Assembly: GCA_029259915.1 (NCBI GenBank)
Contig: JAJDED010000043.1
Span: 62,001 to 126,000 of the forward strand
DNA from: Planctomycetota bacterium
GTDB taxonomy: Bacteria; Planctomycetota; Planctomycetia; Pirellulales; Lacipirellulaceae
DNA length: 64,000 nucleotides
Direction: 5' to 3'
Shown here: piece by piece, positions 23,955 to 33,499 of the stretch
How the letters are laid out: the number at the start of each line of letters is the position of its first letter
How positions within the stretch are numbered: position 1 is the stretch's first letter
The notes under the pieces: generated by a model
What the model saw: only the letters and a program-made list of their open reading frames with translations
Databases searched by the model: none
Told to the model about the DNA's origin: nothing
Translations under genes and position numbers: made by a program

Positions 23955-25550
23955 TTAGTGCCGAAAATGGCGTGTGCCGGTGAAAATCATCGGTAGGCCG
24001 TGTTGATTGCAGGCGGCGATCACTTCTTCATCGCGGCGTGAGCCGCCCGGTTGGATCACGGCGACAATGCCCGCCTCGGCGGCTTGGTGGATGGAATCGT
24101 CGAATGGAAAAAAAGCGTCGGAGGCCAACACCGAGCCCGACGCTCGGTCGCCCGCCTTGCGGATCGCGATTTCCACCGCGTCGACCCGGCTCATCTGCCC
24201 TGCCCCAACGCCCACCAACGCTCCATCATGTGCCAGAACAATCGCGTTGGATTTCACATGCCGACAAGCGGTCCAGGCAAAAGCCAAATCGGAACTGAAT
24301 GCGTCGGACGGCTGCGTTGTCGTGGCCACTTGCCAGCTTGAACAATCGTCAGGCCGATCGTCAGCCGTTTGACACAGCATCCCACCATCGACCTGTCGAA
24401 ACTCTAGCGATCCTGTACCGGGAGAAATCTCGCCCACCTGGAGCAGACGGACATTGGCTTTCCATTTTGGCTTGGTAGTCAGGATTTCTATTGCTTCTGG
24501 CGTAAACTCGGGAGCAACAATCGCTTCGACAAAGCGGCCCGGCTCGGCGAGAAATTCGGCCATGGCCCCGTCGACCGGCACATTCACTCCCAGCACCGAT
24601 CCAAACGCGCTCACGGGATCGCCTTCCCACGCTTTGGCCACCGCTTCGGCAAGCGTCGCCCCGGTTGCCGCTCCGCAGGGGTTGTTGTGCTTCAGCACCG
24701 CCACCGCTGGCGTTGGCAACGATCGGGCGATTGCCAGCGCCGCGTTGAGATCGAGAAAATTGTTGTAGGAAAGCTCCTTGCCGTGTAATTGTTCCGCGGA
24801 AACGAGCCCGTGGGAACTGGCATTCGTGTCGGCGTAAAGAGCCGCTGCCTGGTGAGGATTCTCGCCGTAGCGGAGCGTTTTTAGACGGCGCAGGTTTTTG
24901 GAAATTTCTTGGGGGAACTCTTCTGCATCGTCTCCCGTAGGGTCGGCATCCTGCGAGGTTTGCTGCGCGAAAAAGCTGGCGATTGCCACATCGTACGTTG
25001 CCGTTCGCATGAAAGCAGCACCGGCCAGTTTTCGGCGGGTTCCTAATGTCGTTGAACCGGAGGACTCGATTTCTTCGAGAATCGGCCCGTACTGCGCGGG
25101 ATCGGTCGCGATCGTGACAAACGCGTGATTCTTTGCCGCGGAACGGACCATCGAGGGCCCGCCGATGTCGATTTGTTCGATCACCTCCTCGGCAGAAACC
25201 CCCTTGCGAGCAACCGTTTCTTCGAACGGGTAGAGGTTCACCACCACCAATTCAAACGAAACAATGTCATGCTCGGCCAACGAGGCCATGTCTTGCGGAT
25301 TGTCGTGTCGACACAACAGGCCGCCGTGGACTTTGGGATGCAACGTTTTCACGCGGCCATCCATCATTTCGGGAAAGCCGGTGTATTCGGCAACATCGCG
25401 CACCGAAATGCCGGCTTCTTCCAGATGGCAACGCGTGCCGCCGGTGCTGAATATTTCGACGCCTGCTTCGACAAGTGATCGGCAGAATTCTACGAGGTTG
25501 GTTTTGTCGCTAACGCTTACCAGCGCACGTTGGATTTTGGGGGAAGGCAT
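23955..25550 (-). CDS. purH: Bifunctional AICAR transformylase/IMP cyclohydrolase
   Basis: Catalyses the last two steps of IMP synthesis. The N-terminal IMP cyclohydrolase (MGS-like) domain shows RALVSVSDKTNLVEFCRSL, FSTGGTRCHLEEAGI, VAEYTGFPEMMDGRVKTLHP and VHGGLL. The C-terminal transformylase has KTLRYGENPHQAA, the catalytic VLKHNNPCGAA (Lys-His-Asn pattern) and SDAFFPFDDSIHQAAEAGI. At 531 residues it is slightly longer than the E. coli enzyme, partly from an acidic loop DADPTGDDAEEF. The ATG at 25550 has no clear ribosome binding site. It is convergent with the protease gene. Confidence 0.97.
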   Translation of the reverse strand: MPSPKIQRALVSVSDKTNLVEFCRSLVEAGVEIFSTGGTRCHLEEAGISVRDVAEYTGFPEMMDGRVKTLHPKVHGGLLCRHDNPQDMASLAEHDIVSFELVVVNLYPFEETVARKGVSAEEVIEQIDIGGPSMVRSAAKNHAFVTIATDPAQYGPILEEIESSGSTTLGTRRKLAGAAFMRTATYDVAIASFFAQQTSQDADPTGDDAEEFPQEISKNLRRLKTLRYGENPHQAAALYADTNASSHGLVSAEQLHGKELSYNNFLDLNAALAIARSLPTPAVAVLKHNNPCGAATGATLAEAVAKAWEGDPVSAFGSVLGVNVPVDGAMAEFLAEPGRFVEAIVAPEFTPEAIEILTTKPKWKANVRLLQVGEISPGTGSLEFRQVDGGMLCQTADDRPDDCSSWQVATTTQPSDAFSSDLAFAWTACRHVKSNAIVLAHDGALVGVGAGQMSRVDAVEIAIRKAGDRASGSVLASDAFFPFDDSIHQAAEAGIVAVIQPGGSRRDEEVIAACNQHGLPMIFTGTRHFRH

Positions 25551-26182
25551 GGGGAGAGGGCGGAGGTCGGAGGTCAGAGGTCAGGACTGCTTACGATAGC
25601 ACGATTGGTGCGGAGGGGGAATGAGCACTGATGTGACAGAAAGCTGATTGAATCGGTCGAACAATATTAGCCGCTAGCGGAAGCCAGTGGTTCGACCCGT
25701 GTCGATTCTTCGCGCACGCAGACACAATGATTTTTAAGCGAACCAATACGCGATCGGTGCGTAATGAGGAGCAAGTGGCTGGCATAATGACGTGCCGGCC
25801 TTCTCTGGCAGGATGCTCTTATCCGTCGCTTCGCATTTCGGCGGGGACCTTACAAACGCTGCGATCAAGGCGTTCGTTACGATCGGACCAGGCGTTGAAA
25901 TCAGCTTGAGAGCTGCGATTCCCCGCCCGAAGTCCTTGCCACACCGGCTATGACGATCGCACGGGCCCCCTCTACAAAAGTAGTTGTAAACAGTGGGGCA
26001 AGTTTTTTGACCCGCGCCAAACCGTGAACTATATTCACTATGGGTAGCGAAATAGTCCCCTTTTGCTCCCTGTGCGCACCAAGGCCGGATTCACCCCAGT
26101 TTTCGGTTCGCGACCAAGCCGATGTGCGTGCGCGCCACAGCGCGAGCGACGCGACCTCCCCCACACACGGAACGAGCATCAG
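25551..26182. other. 630-bp divergent region with a heptamer array and the S41 protease promoter
   Basis: 25562-25585 is a short array of the heptamer GGAGGTC/AGAGGTC. The same unit sits inside the putA-like gene at 43820-43847. A single arm of another planctomycete-style repeat (TTAGCCGCTAGCGGAAGCCA) starts at 25669. The S41 protease promoter lies at 26007-26035. I see no gene. Confidence 0.6.
26007..26035 (+). promoter_or_regulatory. Candidate promoter for the S41 protease gene
   Basis: TTGACC (26007-26012), a 17-bp spacer and TATATT (26030-26035). The -10 is embedded in the palindrome GTGAACTATATTCAC (26025-26039), which could be an operator. The predicted leader is about 140 nt. Confidence 0.55.
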
Positions 26183-27892
26183 ATGCAATCACGGGTTTTC
26201 GCGCAATATCTTTCGAGATTGGGTCTTCCGAGAACGATCCGTCTCGGCCAACCACGTGTTGGACTCACGCTGTTTTTCGCATTTCTGGCGAGCGCCATGC
26301 TCGCGGCACCAGCCCTGTCGCAATACGCGCCGCCGGCTGAGCAAGTCAACATTCTTTCGGACCCAACGCCAGAGAATTTTCTGCTTGAAGTCCTAGCGAC
26401 TGGCAAGGAACTGGAAACCAATAGCCGGTGGGGCGATGCACTTACCCACTATGAAAATGCGTTGCGGGAACATCGAGACAACGAAACTCTGCGGCAACGG
26501 CACGACTTGGCCAAGCTGCACTACAGCCTCGACCGTCGATACCACGATCGGAGTTTTCTGCAATCAATTTCTGCTTTGAATCGGCAGCAAGCGCTATCGC
26601 TCTACTCGGAACTGCTGCAGAAGACCAACACCCATTACGTCAACACACCGCCCTGGCGTCAGCTTGCGGCACGGGGTGCTTCGGCGATTGAAGTTGCGCT
26701 GCTGGAAGAGGAATTCCTTTCGGCCAATCGGCTCAAAGTCACCGATCAACAGGTGGCTCAGCTGCGTCGCAATATTTATCAACTACTGGGCCAGCGCCCC
26801 GTAAATAATGCTCGCGACCTAGTGGCACTGGCTGACGAAGTCGCCCAATTGGCTCAGTTGCGGGTTGGGTTGCCTCCCACGGCTACTCTCCTGGAATACG
26901 TGACTGCCGCAGCCAACGGCTTGGACGATTACACCTCCTATCTGACCGCCGACCAGTTGCGAGAGGTCTATTCTCAGATCGAAGGTAATTTTGTCGGCCT
27001 GGGTGTCGAGTTGAAGGCTTCCGACGGTGCGCTGCAAATCGTGCATGTGATCCCCGGTAGTCCCGCGGAACGATCGGGCATCGTCGCTGACGATCGCATT
27101 GTGGCCGTCGACGGCAAAAGCACTGCCGAGTTGTCGACCGACGAAGCTGCCGCGATGCTCACCGGCTCCGAAGGGACTTGGGTACGAGTGACCGTCTACA
27201 CGCCAGGTGCACAGCCACGCGTGTTGAACGTGCGTCGGGAGCACATCGAGGTGCCCAGCTTAGAGGATGTGAAGATTGTCGATGCAGATTTCGGCATTGC
27301 CTACGTTCGCATTCCCACATTTCAAAAGACGACCAGCAGGGACCTGGAAGCGGCTCTTTGGGATTTACATCGCAAGGGCATGCGGTCGCTGATTCTCGAC
27401 CTGCGGGGCAATCCCGGGGGATTGTTGACTTCTTCGGTCGAAGTGGCCGACAAATTTTTGACCCAGGGCAACATCGTATCCACCCGTGGCCGGAGCCCCC
27501 AGGAAGATTTCAACTACCAGGCCCACTATGGGGGGACTTGGCGTGTGCCGCTGGTGGTGCTGATTGATGGCGACAGTGCCAGCGCCAGCGAGATCTTTGC
27601 CGGGGCGATCAAGGATAACAATCGGGGCCGAATTGTCGGTGAGACATCCTTTGGCAAAGGCTCGGTACAAGGCATCTTTCCGCTGGGCTATGCTGGGGCG
27701 GGGATCCGACTCACCACGGCCAAGTTCTATTCGCCCCATGGCAACCCTATCAGCCACCGCGGCGTCGAGCCCCACGAAATGGTGCGTTTGACGGCACGGC
27801 CCACGGGCACCATGAATCTCGCCCAGGCAGCCGACGACGCGATCTTGCAAGCCGGAATCCAGGCAGCCCGAAGCCGCGTTGCTCAGCGGTAG
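26183..27892 (+). CDS. S41 family C-terminal processing protease (CtpA/Prc-like)
   Basis: A periplasmic serine protease that cleaves near C-termini. It has 569 residues from ATG 26183; the frame upstream to 26063 is not protein-like. A long basic n-region and hydrophobic LTLFFAFLASAMLAAPALSQ give a signal peptide. Residues about 60-200 form a helical, TPR-like region not seen in short CtpA proteins. A PDZ domain (LGVELKASDGALQIVHVIPG, GSPAERSGIVADDRIVAVDG) is followed by the catalytic domain with LILDLRGNPGGLL, the Ser in DGDSASASEIFAGAI and the Lys in GETSFGKGSVQG. The helical N-terminal extension is the odd feature and may dock substrates or partners. Confidence 0.92.
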   Translation: MQSRVFAQYLSRLGLPRTIRLGQPRVGLTLFFAFLASAMLAAPALSQYAPPAEQVNILSDPTPENFLLEVLATGKELETNSRWGDALTHYENALREHRDNETLRQRHDLAKLHYSLDRRYHDRSFLQSISALNRQQALSLYSELLQKTNTHYVNTPPWRQLAARGASAIEVALLEEEFLSANRLKVTDQQVAQLRRNIYQLLGQRPVNNARDLVALADEVAQLAQLRVGLPPTATLLEYVTAAANGLDDYTSYLTADQLREVYSQIEGNFVGLGVELKASDGALQIVHVIPGSPAERSGIVADDRIVAVDGKSTAELSTDEAAAMLTGSEGTWVRVTVYTPGAQPRVLNVRREHIEVPSLEDVKIVDADFGIAYVRIPTFQKTTSRDLEAALWDLHRKGMRSLILDLRGNPGGLLTSSVEVADKFLTQGNIVSTRGRSPQEDFNYQAHYGGTWRVPLVVLIDGDSASASEIFAGAIKDNNRGRIVGETSFGKGSVQGIFPLGYAGAGIRLTTAKFYSPHGNPISHRGVEPHEMVRLTARPTGTMNLAQAADDAILQAGIQAARSRVAQR

Positions 27893-28013
27893 GCCGTTGA
27901 CGCTTTGCCTTGCAAGGCCGATACTGTGGTTTCATTCGTTTTAGCGGGCACAACGCGCCGGTAGCTCTCTTGCCCCCACAGGGCCCTCCTTTTTGCCACT
28001 TTGGAAGTGTTTT

Positions 28014-28463
28014 ATGGCTTACGACGACGAAGATCTGTTTGAAGAAGAATTCGACTTCGTCGATGACGACGACTCCGAAGTGGACGAACTCGACTCGGAG
28101 GAAGACACCGACAAAGACTCCGAGGCTGAGGAGGAGCCCGCGGCTAAGCCGAAACGTCGTTCGCCCCAAACCAAAAGTGCTAAGGGTGGCAAAAAAAAGG
28201 CTGATCAAGCCGACGCGGAAGAAGAGGCCGGCGAAGAAGTTGCTGCCACCGAAGAGCCAGAGAAAGAGCCTGAACCGCCAGGTCCGCCGGCCGATCATCT
28301 TGTGCATGTCTACGAGCATGGCAAGTTCAAGCGGACCATATCAAGGGAATTCACCGACGAGGACTCAGTGAAGTTCGCGGAAGAGTACAATCGTACTTCC
28401 AAGCCGCATGGTCGATGGGCGATCGCCTCCGAGAAGGACGAAGCCCCCGACCCGCAGCTATAG
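28014..28463 (+). CDS. Hypothetical acidic protein with a conserved C-terminal domain
   Basis: 149 residues from ATG 28014 with GGAAG upstream. Residues 1-50 are almost purely Asp/Glu. Then comes a basic patch (KPKRRSPQTKSAKGGKKK), a second acidic stretch, and from about residue 88 a compact part, PADHLVHVYEHGKFKRTISR and EFTDEDSVKFAEEYNRTS. There is no signal peptide, so it is presumably cytoplasmic. Not recognised as a named family. The block order acidic-basic-acidic is typical of disordered nucleic-acid or protein chaperone tails. It lies between the S41 protease and the TPR protein in the same direction, with its own leader. Confidence 0.7.
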   Translation: MAYDDEDLFEEEFDFVDDDDSEVDELDSEEDTDKDSEAEEEPAAKPKRRSPQTKSAKGGKKKADQADAEEEAGEEVAATEEPEKEPEPPGPPADHLVHVYEHGKFKRTISREFTDEDSVKFAEEYNRTSKPHGRWAIASEKDEAPDPQL

Positions 28464-28491
28464 TCCCTTCCCTAAATATCCTTTGCTGTGC

Positions 28492-28518
28492 TAGCCGCGA
28501 TCTTATAGATCGCCGGCT
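28492..28518. repeat. TAGCCGCGATCT hairpin
   Basis: GCGATCT, TAT loop, AGATCGC form a perfect 7-bp stem inside TAGCCGCGATC...GATCGCCGGCT. Same family as 23928-23951 and 61251-61302. The remaining 300 bp before the TPR gene (28519-28827) hold no clear gene. Confidence 0.7.
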
Positions 28519-28827
28519 TTGGCCCGTCGCATGCGGTTTTTCGGCGTTGCAATTGTCGTGACCGCTGCAATAGGAATCGGTCGTCGCCCCCGATTTTCTA
28601 CCCTTTTCGGGGGCCTTCGTTGCGACTGCCCCGGTCGGCCTAATCGACACAACAAAGCAGAAAAACAGCGTCCTAGCGCGCAAAACGCGTGCTTTCTGCC
28701 GATTTCTCGTGGTACGATGACAAGGGTTATCAGTTTTTCGCGCCCGCAAGTGAAACAATCTCAGCGGCAGTGGTGGCGGTTTTATCGCATCCCATTTGCC
28801 TGTCGGAACCGAGCAAGAGGTGGATTG

Positions 28828-30345
28828 ATGGAATCTTTACAGCATATTTTGCGTGTCGTTCTTTCATTGTTGTTGCTGGTAGCTGTTTCGGCGGTTGCCG
28901 AAGCACAGTCGACTCGCGATCCAGCGGTACAAGAAGCTTACGATGCGGGCCTCGAGTTGCTGGGTCAAGAGAACTATGACGAAGCGATTGTCGAGTTTGA
29001 TAAAGCCTCGGCCGCTGACGATACGTTTGCCGAAGCCTATCTAGGACGAGCCGATGCACTGCGTGCCATGGAAGATTATCAAGGCGCCTTGCAGGCGTAC
29101 ACGGCAGCCCGCGATCGCAGCCCTGATCTGTCACGAGTTCACTTTGGCATGGGAATGTGCCATCGCGAGTTGGGCCAGTTAGATTTGGCTCTCAATGCTT
29201 TCACAAATGCGAGCGACCTCAACCGCCGCGATCCCGAGATTGCCGCGAATTTGGGCAAACTCTATCTCGATATCAGCGATCCGGTAAACGCATTACGCAC
29301 TCTCGATGTCGCGATTGAGTTGGACCCGGACAACGCCGAGAACTACCGTCACCGCGGTTGGGCTCATACCCAACTTCGCGAAACGGAACAGGGAATCGAG
29401 GATCTCAAAAAGTCGATTGAACTCGACCCCGAAGAATATGAAACCTACTATCGATTGGCCAATGTCTATGGTTTTGATGAAGACTATGCCATGGTCATCG
29501 AGCCGCTGACCAATGCCATCAAATACTACGAGCCCGAGGAGAGCAGCGATCCCGAAATTTTCATCGGTGGCTATCTTTTGTTGGCCGACGCGCGGATTAA
29601 ACTTGCTTCGGATGAAGAAACTAGCGTGGAACAGCGCAATACCCTCTACGAAAAAGTGATCGAGGATGTCCAAGTTGTGCTGGATGAATTTCCCGACCGA
29701 TTTCCCGAATCGGGCAATGCTTTGTATTTTCGCGGACTGGCGCTGCGAATGTTGTCGCGCTATGGCGAAGCCATCAAGGCCCTTACCGACTCGATCCAAT
29801 TAATTCCCGCGGATAACGAAGCCAACTATTTGGGCGAAGCCTATCTCAAGCGAGGGGTCTGCTGGTTGAATCAGGGTGAAAATGGACTCGCGCGTCGCGA
29901 TTTCGAGCAGGCGGCTTCACTGAATTTCGAGGATCCACTGCCCCATCTCTTTATTGGCTTTACGTATGCCAAAGAAGAAGAGTACCGCAAGGCAATCGAC
30001 AGCTACAGCGAGGCGATCTCAAAAAGCGGGAACTTCGCGCGTGCCTTCGTCAACCGCGGTTTAGCCTATTTGCAGTTGGAAGAGTATCAGAAAGCGGTCG
30101 ATAATTTCAACGAAGCAATTCGCAACGAGCCGACCGTGGCTGAGCACTTTTTCAAACGGGGCGTCGCCTACATGTGGCTCGATGAGTACGAAAAGGCGTT
30201 TACTTCGTTTGAGCTTGCGACGCTGTATGATGAGCATCACGCCAAGGCCTTTCGAGGTGCCGCGATCGCACTGAAAAAACTGGATCGCGCAAACCTTGCA
30301 GCCCAATACGAGAGCAAAGCTGCCGAATTGGAAGCTGCCGAGTAG
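28828..30345 (+). CDS. Secreted or anchored TPR-repeat protein
   Basis: 505 residues from ATG 28828 with AGAGGTGG at good spacing. Upstream in-frame sequence to 28519 is not protein-like. The N-terminal signal is LRVVLSLLLLVAVSAVAEAQ. Almost the whole mature part is TPR repeats of 34 residues, about ten or more (for example YDAGLELLGQENYDEAIVEF, FGMGMCHRELGQLDLALNAF, FVNRGLAYLQLEEYQKAVDN). TPR arrays act as protein-protein scaffolds. A membrane pseudokinase gene follows 156 bp downstream on the same strand, so the two may belong to one complex at the envelope. That link is inferred from proximity. Confidence 0.85.
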   Translation: MESLQHILRVVLSLLLLVAVSAVAEAQSTRDPAVQEAYDAGLELLGQENYDEAIVEFDKASAADDTFAEAYLGRADALRAMEDYQGALQAYTAARDRSPDLSRVHFGMGMCHRELGQLDLALNAFTNASDLNRRDPEIAANLGKLYLDISDPVNALRTLDVAIELDPDNAENYRHRGWAHTQLRETEQGIEDLKKSIELDPEEYETYYRLANVYGFDEDYAMVIEPLTNAIKYYEPEESSDPEIFIGGYLLLADARIKLASDEETSVEQRNTLYEKVIEDVQVVLDEFPDRFPESGNALYFRGLALRMLSRYGEAIKALTDSIQLIPADNEANYLGEAYLKRGVCWLNQGENGLARRDFEQAASLNFEDPLPHLFIGFTYAKEEEYRKAIDSYSEAISKSGNFARAFVNRGLAYLQLEEYQKAVDNFNEAIRNEPTVAEHFFKRGVAYMWLDEYEKAFTSFELATLYDEHHAKAFRGAAIALKKLDRANLAAQYESKAAELEAAE

Positions 30346-30501
30346 TGCTTTAGCGATTTGAGACTCTTGTCACTCGTCTGTTTCCGACGGCATCTCGAAT
30401 TGCCCCTTTGCCAAGTACGACTACAATGGAGAGTGCTTCTGCGCAATCTCTAATTTTTATGTGACGATGCGCGGCTGAATCCCTGACGGCGGGCACACTC
30501 C

Positions 30502-32124
30502 ATGCAACTAACGCGCATCGGTCCATTCGCACTCGAAGAATCCCTCGATGGGAAAACCGAGAGCAACGTGCTACGTGGATACCACGTCGAGCGGAAATTC
30601 ACGATGGCCGTCAAGTTGCTGCCTAAAAGCATCGTCAATCGTCCCATGCGCGGCAGCACCACTTTTGCTGAGGACGTAAAAACGCTCCAGACATTGGTGC
30701 ACCCGGGCATCATTCGTTACTACGGCGGAGCCGTCGAGCAAGGTCAGCCTTACCTGGCCTTGGAATTGGTCCAGGGAGAGTCGCTCCGCGACTGGTTGAA
30801 TCGACGTGGTCGGTTGCCTTGGGAAATGACCGTCGATATAGCCGACGCTATTTGCCGAGCTCTGCACCATGCTCACGGCAAGGGAATTGTGCATCAACGG
30901 CTGACGCCTACACGCGTGCTGCTTACTGAAAGCGAAGAGACAAAACTGGCAGGTTTCGATTGTGCATGGGCCGACCGCGACGACGTGCTTGGACTGCGCT
31001 CGCCGATGGAAATTGCCCACTACCTGTCGCCCGAGCAATTTCGTGGCAAGCAGTCGGCTTCGTTCCCTCAATGCGACCTGTTTAGCCTGGGTGTGATTCT
31101 CTTCGAGTGTCTGACAGGCGAACTTCCCTGGCCAGCCAATACCCCAGCCGAGCTGGTCGAAGCACGCCGCACGTCGGTGGCTCCGCGGGTTTCGACCAAG
31201 GTGCTCGACTGCCCGGTGTGGTTGGATGTGCTTGTGTCGAAATTGCTTGCAGTGAAGCGAAGCGAGCGACTCGCGTCAGCCGAGGAAACCCATCGGGCGA
31301 TTGTCGACGCCAAACAGAAAGTCGCTTCGGGCATGGGTGCGGCTCAGCACGCCTGGTCGGGCCGACAGGGAACGCTCACCGTCGATTCCGATCGCAGTGA
31401 AGTGCGTCGCATCAAGCGTCAGCAACGGTCCACGCCGCGCGACAATAGCCCCTTTTACGAACGGGCTTGGTTTCTGGGCGTGTGCCTAGTGGCCCTGGTG
31501 GGCCTTGGGGCGTGGGCATTGCAGCCTCCCAGCGAGGAGGCCCTCTTTGCCAAAGCTAGGCCGCTGATGGAATCGGATATCCCGCTTGAGTGGAAACGTG
31601 CAGAGGAACAGTATTTGAATTCGCTGCGCGAGCGTTTCCCTGAATCGAAATACGCAGATCAACTACAAGAATTCGATAAACGTCTGGCTATCCATCGCGC
31701 TGAAACTCGGGTGAAAAATAATCAACGGCTGGGGAAAAAGCCTCTGTCGGAAGCGGAGAGACAGTTTGGCGAGGCTTCGCGCTACGAGCGATTCGGCGAT
31801 CGTCTCTCAGCTTGGCAGAAGTACGAGGCCCTTGTGAATCTGTTCGTTGATAGCGACGAAACGTACGATCGCGCATTCGTGGAGCTGGCTCGGCGACAGA
31901 TCGATCGCATCAAGGCAGATCAAACAACGGCCGAAAGCCAAACCGATTTCCTGGAAGGCCAGATCCTACGTGCCCAGCAATTGACCAAGGACGGAAATCT
32001 GTTCGAAGCGCGCCGGCTTCTCGATAGTATTGTCTCACTTTACGAGAAGAATCGAGAGCTCAAACCCCTGGTCGACAAAGCACGCGACGAAATCCGCCGC
32101 TTAGACCTCAGCGGCAACCGATAG
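30502..32124 (+). CDS. Membrane-anchored Ser/Thr pseudokinase
   Basis: 540 residues. Residues about 8-280 have the Hanks-type kinase fold: beta3 Lys38 (MAVKLLP), helix-C Glu57, hinge LALELVQGESLRDWL, and PEQFRG with CDLFSLGVILFECLTGELPW in the C-lobe. The catalytic residues are lost. HRDLKPEN is HQRLTPTR (131-138), so the proton-acceptor Asp, the Lys and the Asn are all replaced. DFG is GFD (151-153), and there is no Gly-rich loop. A transmembrane helix (WFLGVCLVALVGLGAWAL) near residues 323-340 leads to an external, helical TPR-like region. It is therefore a predicted inactive kinase with a sensor or scaffold role. Neighbouring TPR gene upstream. Confidence 0.85.
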   Translation: MQLTRIGPFALEESLDGKTESNVLRGYHVERKFTMAVKLLPKSIVNRPMRGSTTFAEDVKTLQTLVHPGIIRYYGGAVEQGQPYLALELVQGESLRDWLNRRGRLPWEMTVDIADAICRALHHAHGKGIVHQRLTPTRVLLTESEETKLAGFDCAWADRDDVLGLRSPMEIAHYLSPEQFRGKQSASFPQCDLFSLGVILFECLTGELPWPANTPAELVEARRTSVAPRVSTKVLDCPVWLDVLVSKLLAVKRSERLASAEETHRAIVDAKQKVASGMGAAQHAWSGRQGTLTVDSDRSEVRRIKRQQRSTPRDNSPFYERAWFLGVCLVALVGLGAWALQPPSEEALFAKARPLMESDIPLEWKRAEEQYLNSLRERFPESKYADQLQEFDKRLAIHRAETRVKNNQRLGKKPLSEAERQFGEASRYERFGDRLSAWQKYEALVNLFVDSDETYDRAFVELARRQIDRIKADQTTAESQTDFLEGQILRAQQLTKDGNLFEARRLLDSIVSLYEKNRELKPLVDKARDEIRRLDLSGNR

Positions 32125-32152
32125 CAGCTATGGGGCTCACAGAAATGTAGTA

Positions 32153-33229
32153 CTAGTGGCGCAACCAACTTGCACAGGCCAGCAGAGCAGCAAGTCCAAG
32201 GATAGTGATCGAGGCAGGTTCAGGGATTGCCGTGACCTGTGCCGCGATGGTGCCAGGCCCCGTCGTGTCCCATGCAGCAAGGCTCTGGGTCTCAAAATCA
32301 CCGTTGAGCAGGTCGCTGCCTGGGATCACGATGTTGTCCAGTGTCATAGTCGAGCCATTTGGGCCGTCGAACAGAAACACCAAGTCGGCCGCGTTTAGCC
32401 CCCACAAGGCCACATCGTTTACCTGGATGGTCGTTGGTGTGACGACTCCAGCAGTAGCAGTGTTAGCGTTGATCGTTCCGAGCGCCGTGCCTTCGAGCAA
32501 GACCTGCAACGAACCGCCACCGGCTGTCGCAGCACTATCAAACGAAACGTTGAAGTTGATGTCGAATACTGTGGCAGGTGTGGCAATCGGTTGATTGAGA
32601 GAGGCGGGCGAGCCTGCGGTGAAGAGGGCGCTGGTGTTAGTACTGGTGTCAAGCACTGTGATGTTCGTCGCAATGTCGGCAATAAACGCGCTGTTGCCGA
32701 AGAATTGGACTCCGCCTGTGTTGAACTCAGACGACGGTATGAAGCTGGCGTTCGGGGGGATCAACGCCTGTCCACTGATGATCGCGTCGTCGAGGTCCGT
32801 GAGTTTCAGGGCAGTGCCATTGAGGAACACCCAGTTTTCAAAGGCTCCCTTGGTGATTCCCTCGGGAGTGAAGTTACCGGCATCTACTGCGTAAATATCT
32901 GCGTTAAACGAGAAGGGAGCGTCTATGACTGAAATCGCCCCTTGTTCGGTGTAGACTGCGTTGGTCCCACCGTATTCCCACAAAATTGTGACCGGAGGCA
33001 GATCTGGGAATCCGTACAGCCCGAAGAACTGGTGAAAGTTCTCGGTCGTGCGTTGATCTAGGAGGGTGTCCTCGTATTCCACCGTGACAGTGCCTTGCGT
33101 GCCCACAGGTATACCGGTGAAGAGGTTAATGACTTCGACATCGACGCGAAATCGTACCATTTCAGCATGGGATGAACTGGTAATCATCGCCGCCATGTAC
33201 ATTGCGGCGAAAAAAATCCTTAAACTCAT
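32153..33229 (-). CDS. PEP-CTERM sorting domain protein
   Basis: 358 residues from ATG 33229, with AGGAGGG just upstream, a strong ribosome binding site that fixes the start well inside a longer open frame. The signal peptide ends near SSSHAEM (about residue 23). The extracellular part is beta-rich and Thr/Asn/Gly-rich, with no Cys, ending in a jelly-roll-like LLNGDFETQSLAAWDT. The C-terminal sorting signal is IPEPASITILGLAALLACAS followed by WLRH: Pro-Glu-Pro, hydrophobic helix, basic end. Exosortase is expected to process it. The EpsI protein at 2691-3407 indicates such a system. The ligand is unknown; it is probably a surface or matrix protein. Confidence 0.9.
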   Translation of the reverse strand: MSLRIFFAAMYMAAMITSSSHAEMVRFRVDVEVINLFTGIPVGTQGTVTVEYEDTLLDQRTTENFHQFFGLYGFPDLPPVTILWEYGGTNAVYTEQGAISVIDAPFSFNADIYAVDAGNFTPEGITKGAFENWVFLNGTALKLTDLDDAIISGQALIPPNASFIPSSEFNTGGVQFFGNSAFIADIATNITVLDTSTNTSALFTAGSPASLNQPIATPATVFDINFNVSFDSAATAGGGSLQVLLEGTALGTINANTATAGVVTPTTIQVNDVALWGLNAADLVFLFDGPNGSTMTLDNIVIPGSDLLNGDFETQSLAAWDTTGPGTIAAQVTAIPEPASITILGLAALLACASWLRH

Positions 33230-33499
33230 TGGGCCCTCCTTGTTGCATCGGCCTATTTGGCAGGTGTCGATTTGGCTGTCGAAAGAACTGGTAACCAAGA
33301 ACTTGAATTCGTGAAGAGACATTGTGACTGATAATTCGCCATGCTCAAAGAGCACTATTTCGAAGTACGTAGACAAATTGGTTGGACCAGCCTTGGCGTT
33401 GATGTGGGTTAGCATGAGCGTGTTTTAACACCTCACTCACGACAGAGCCGCAACGAAAGGACTGGTCCAATGACTACCAAACTACGATACGTCGCAAGC

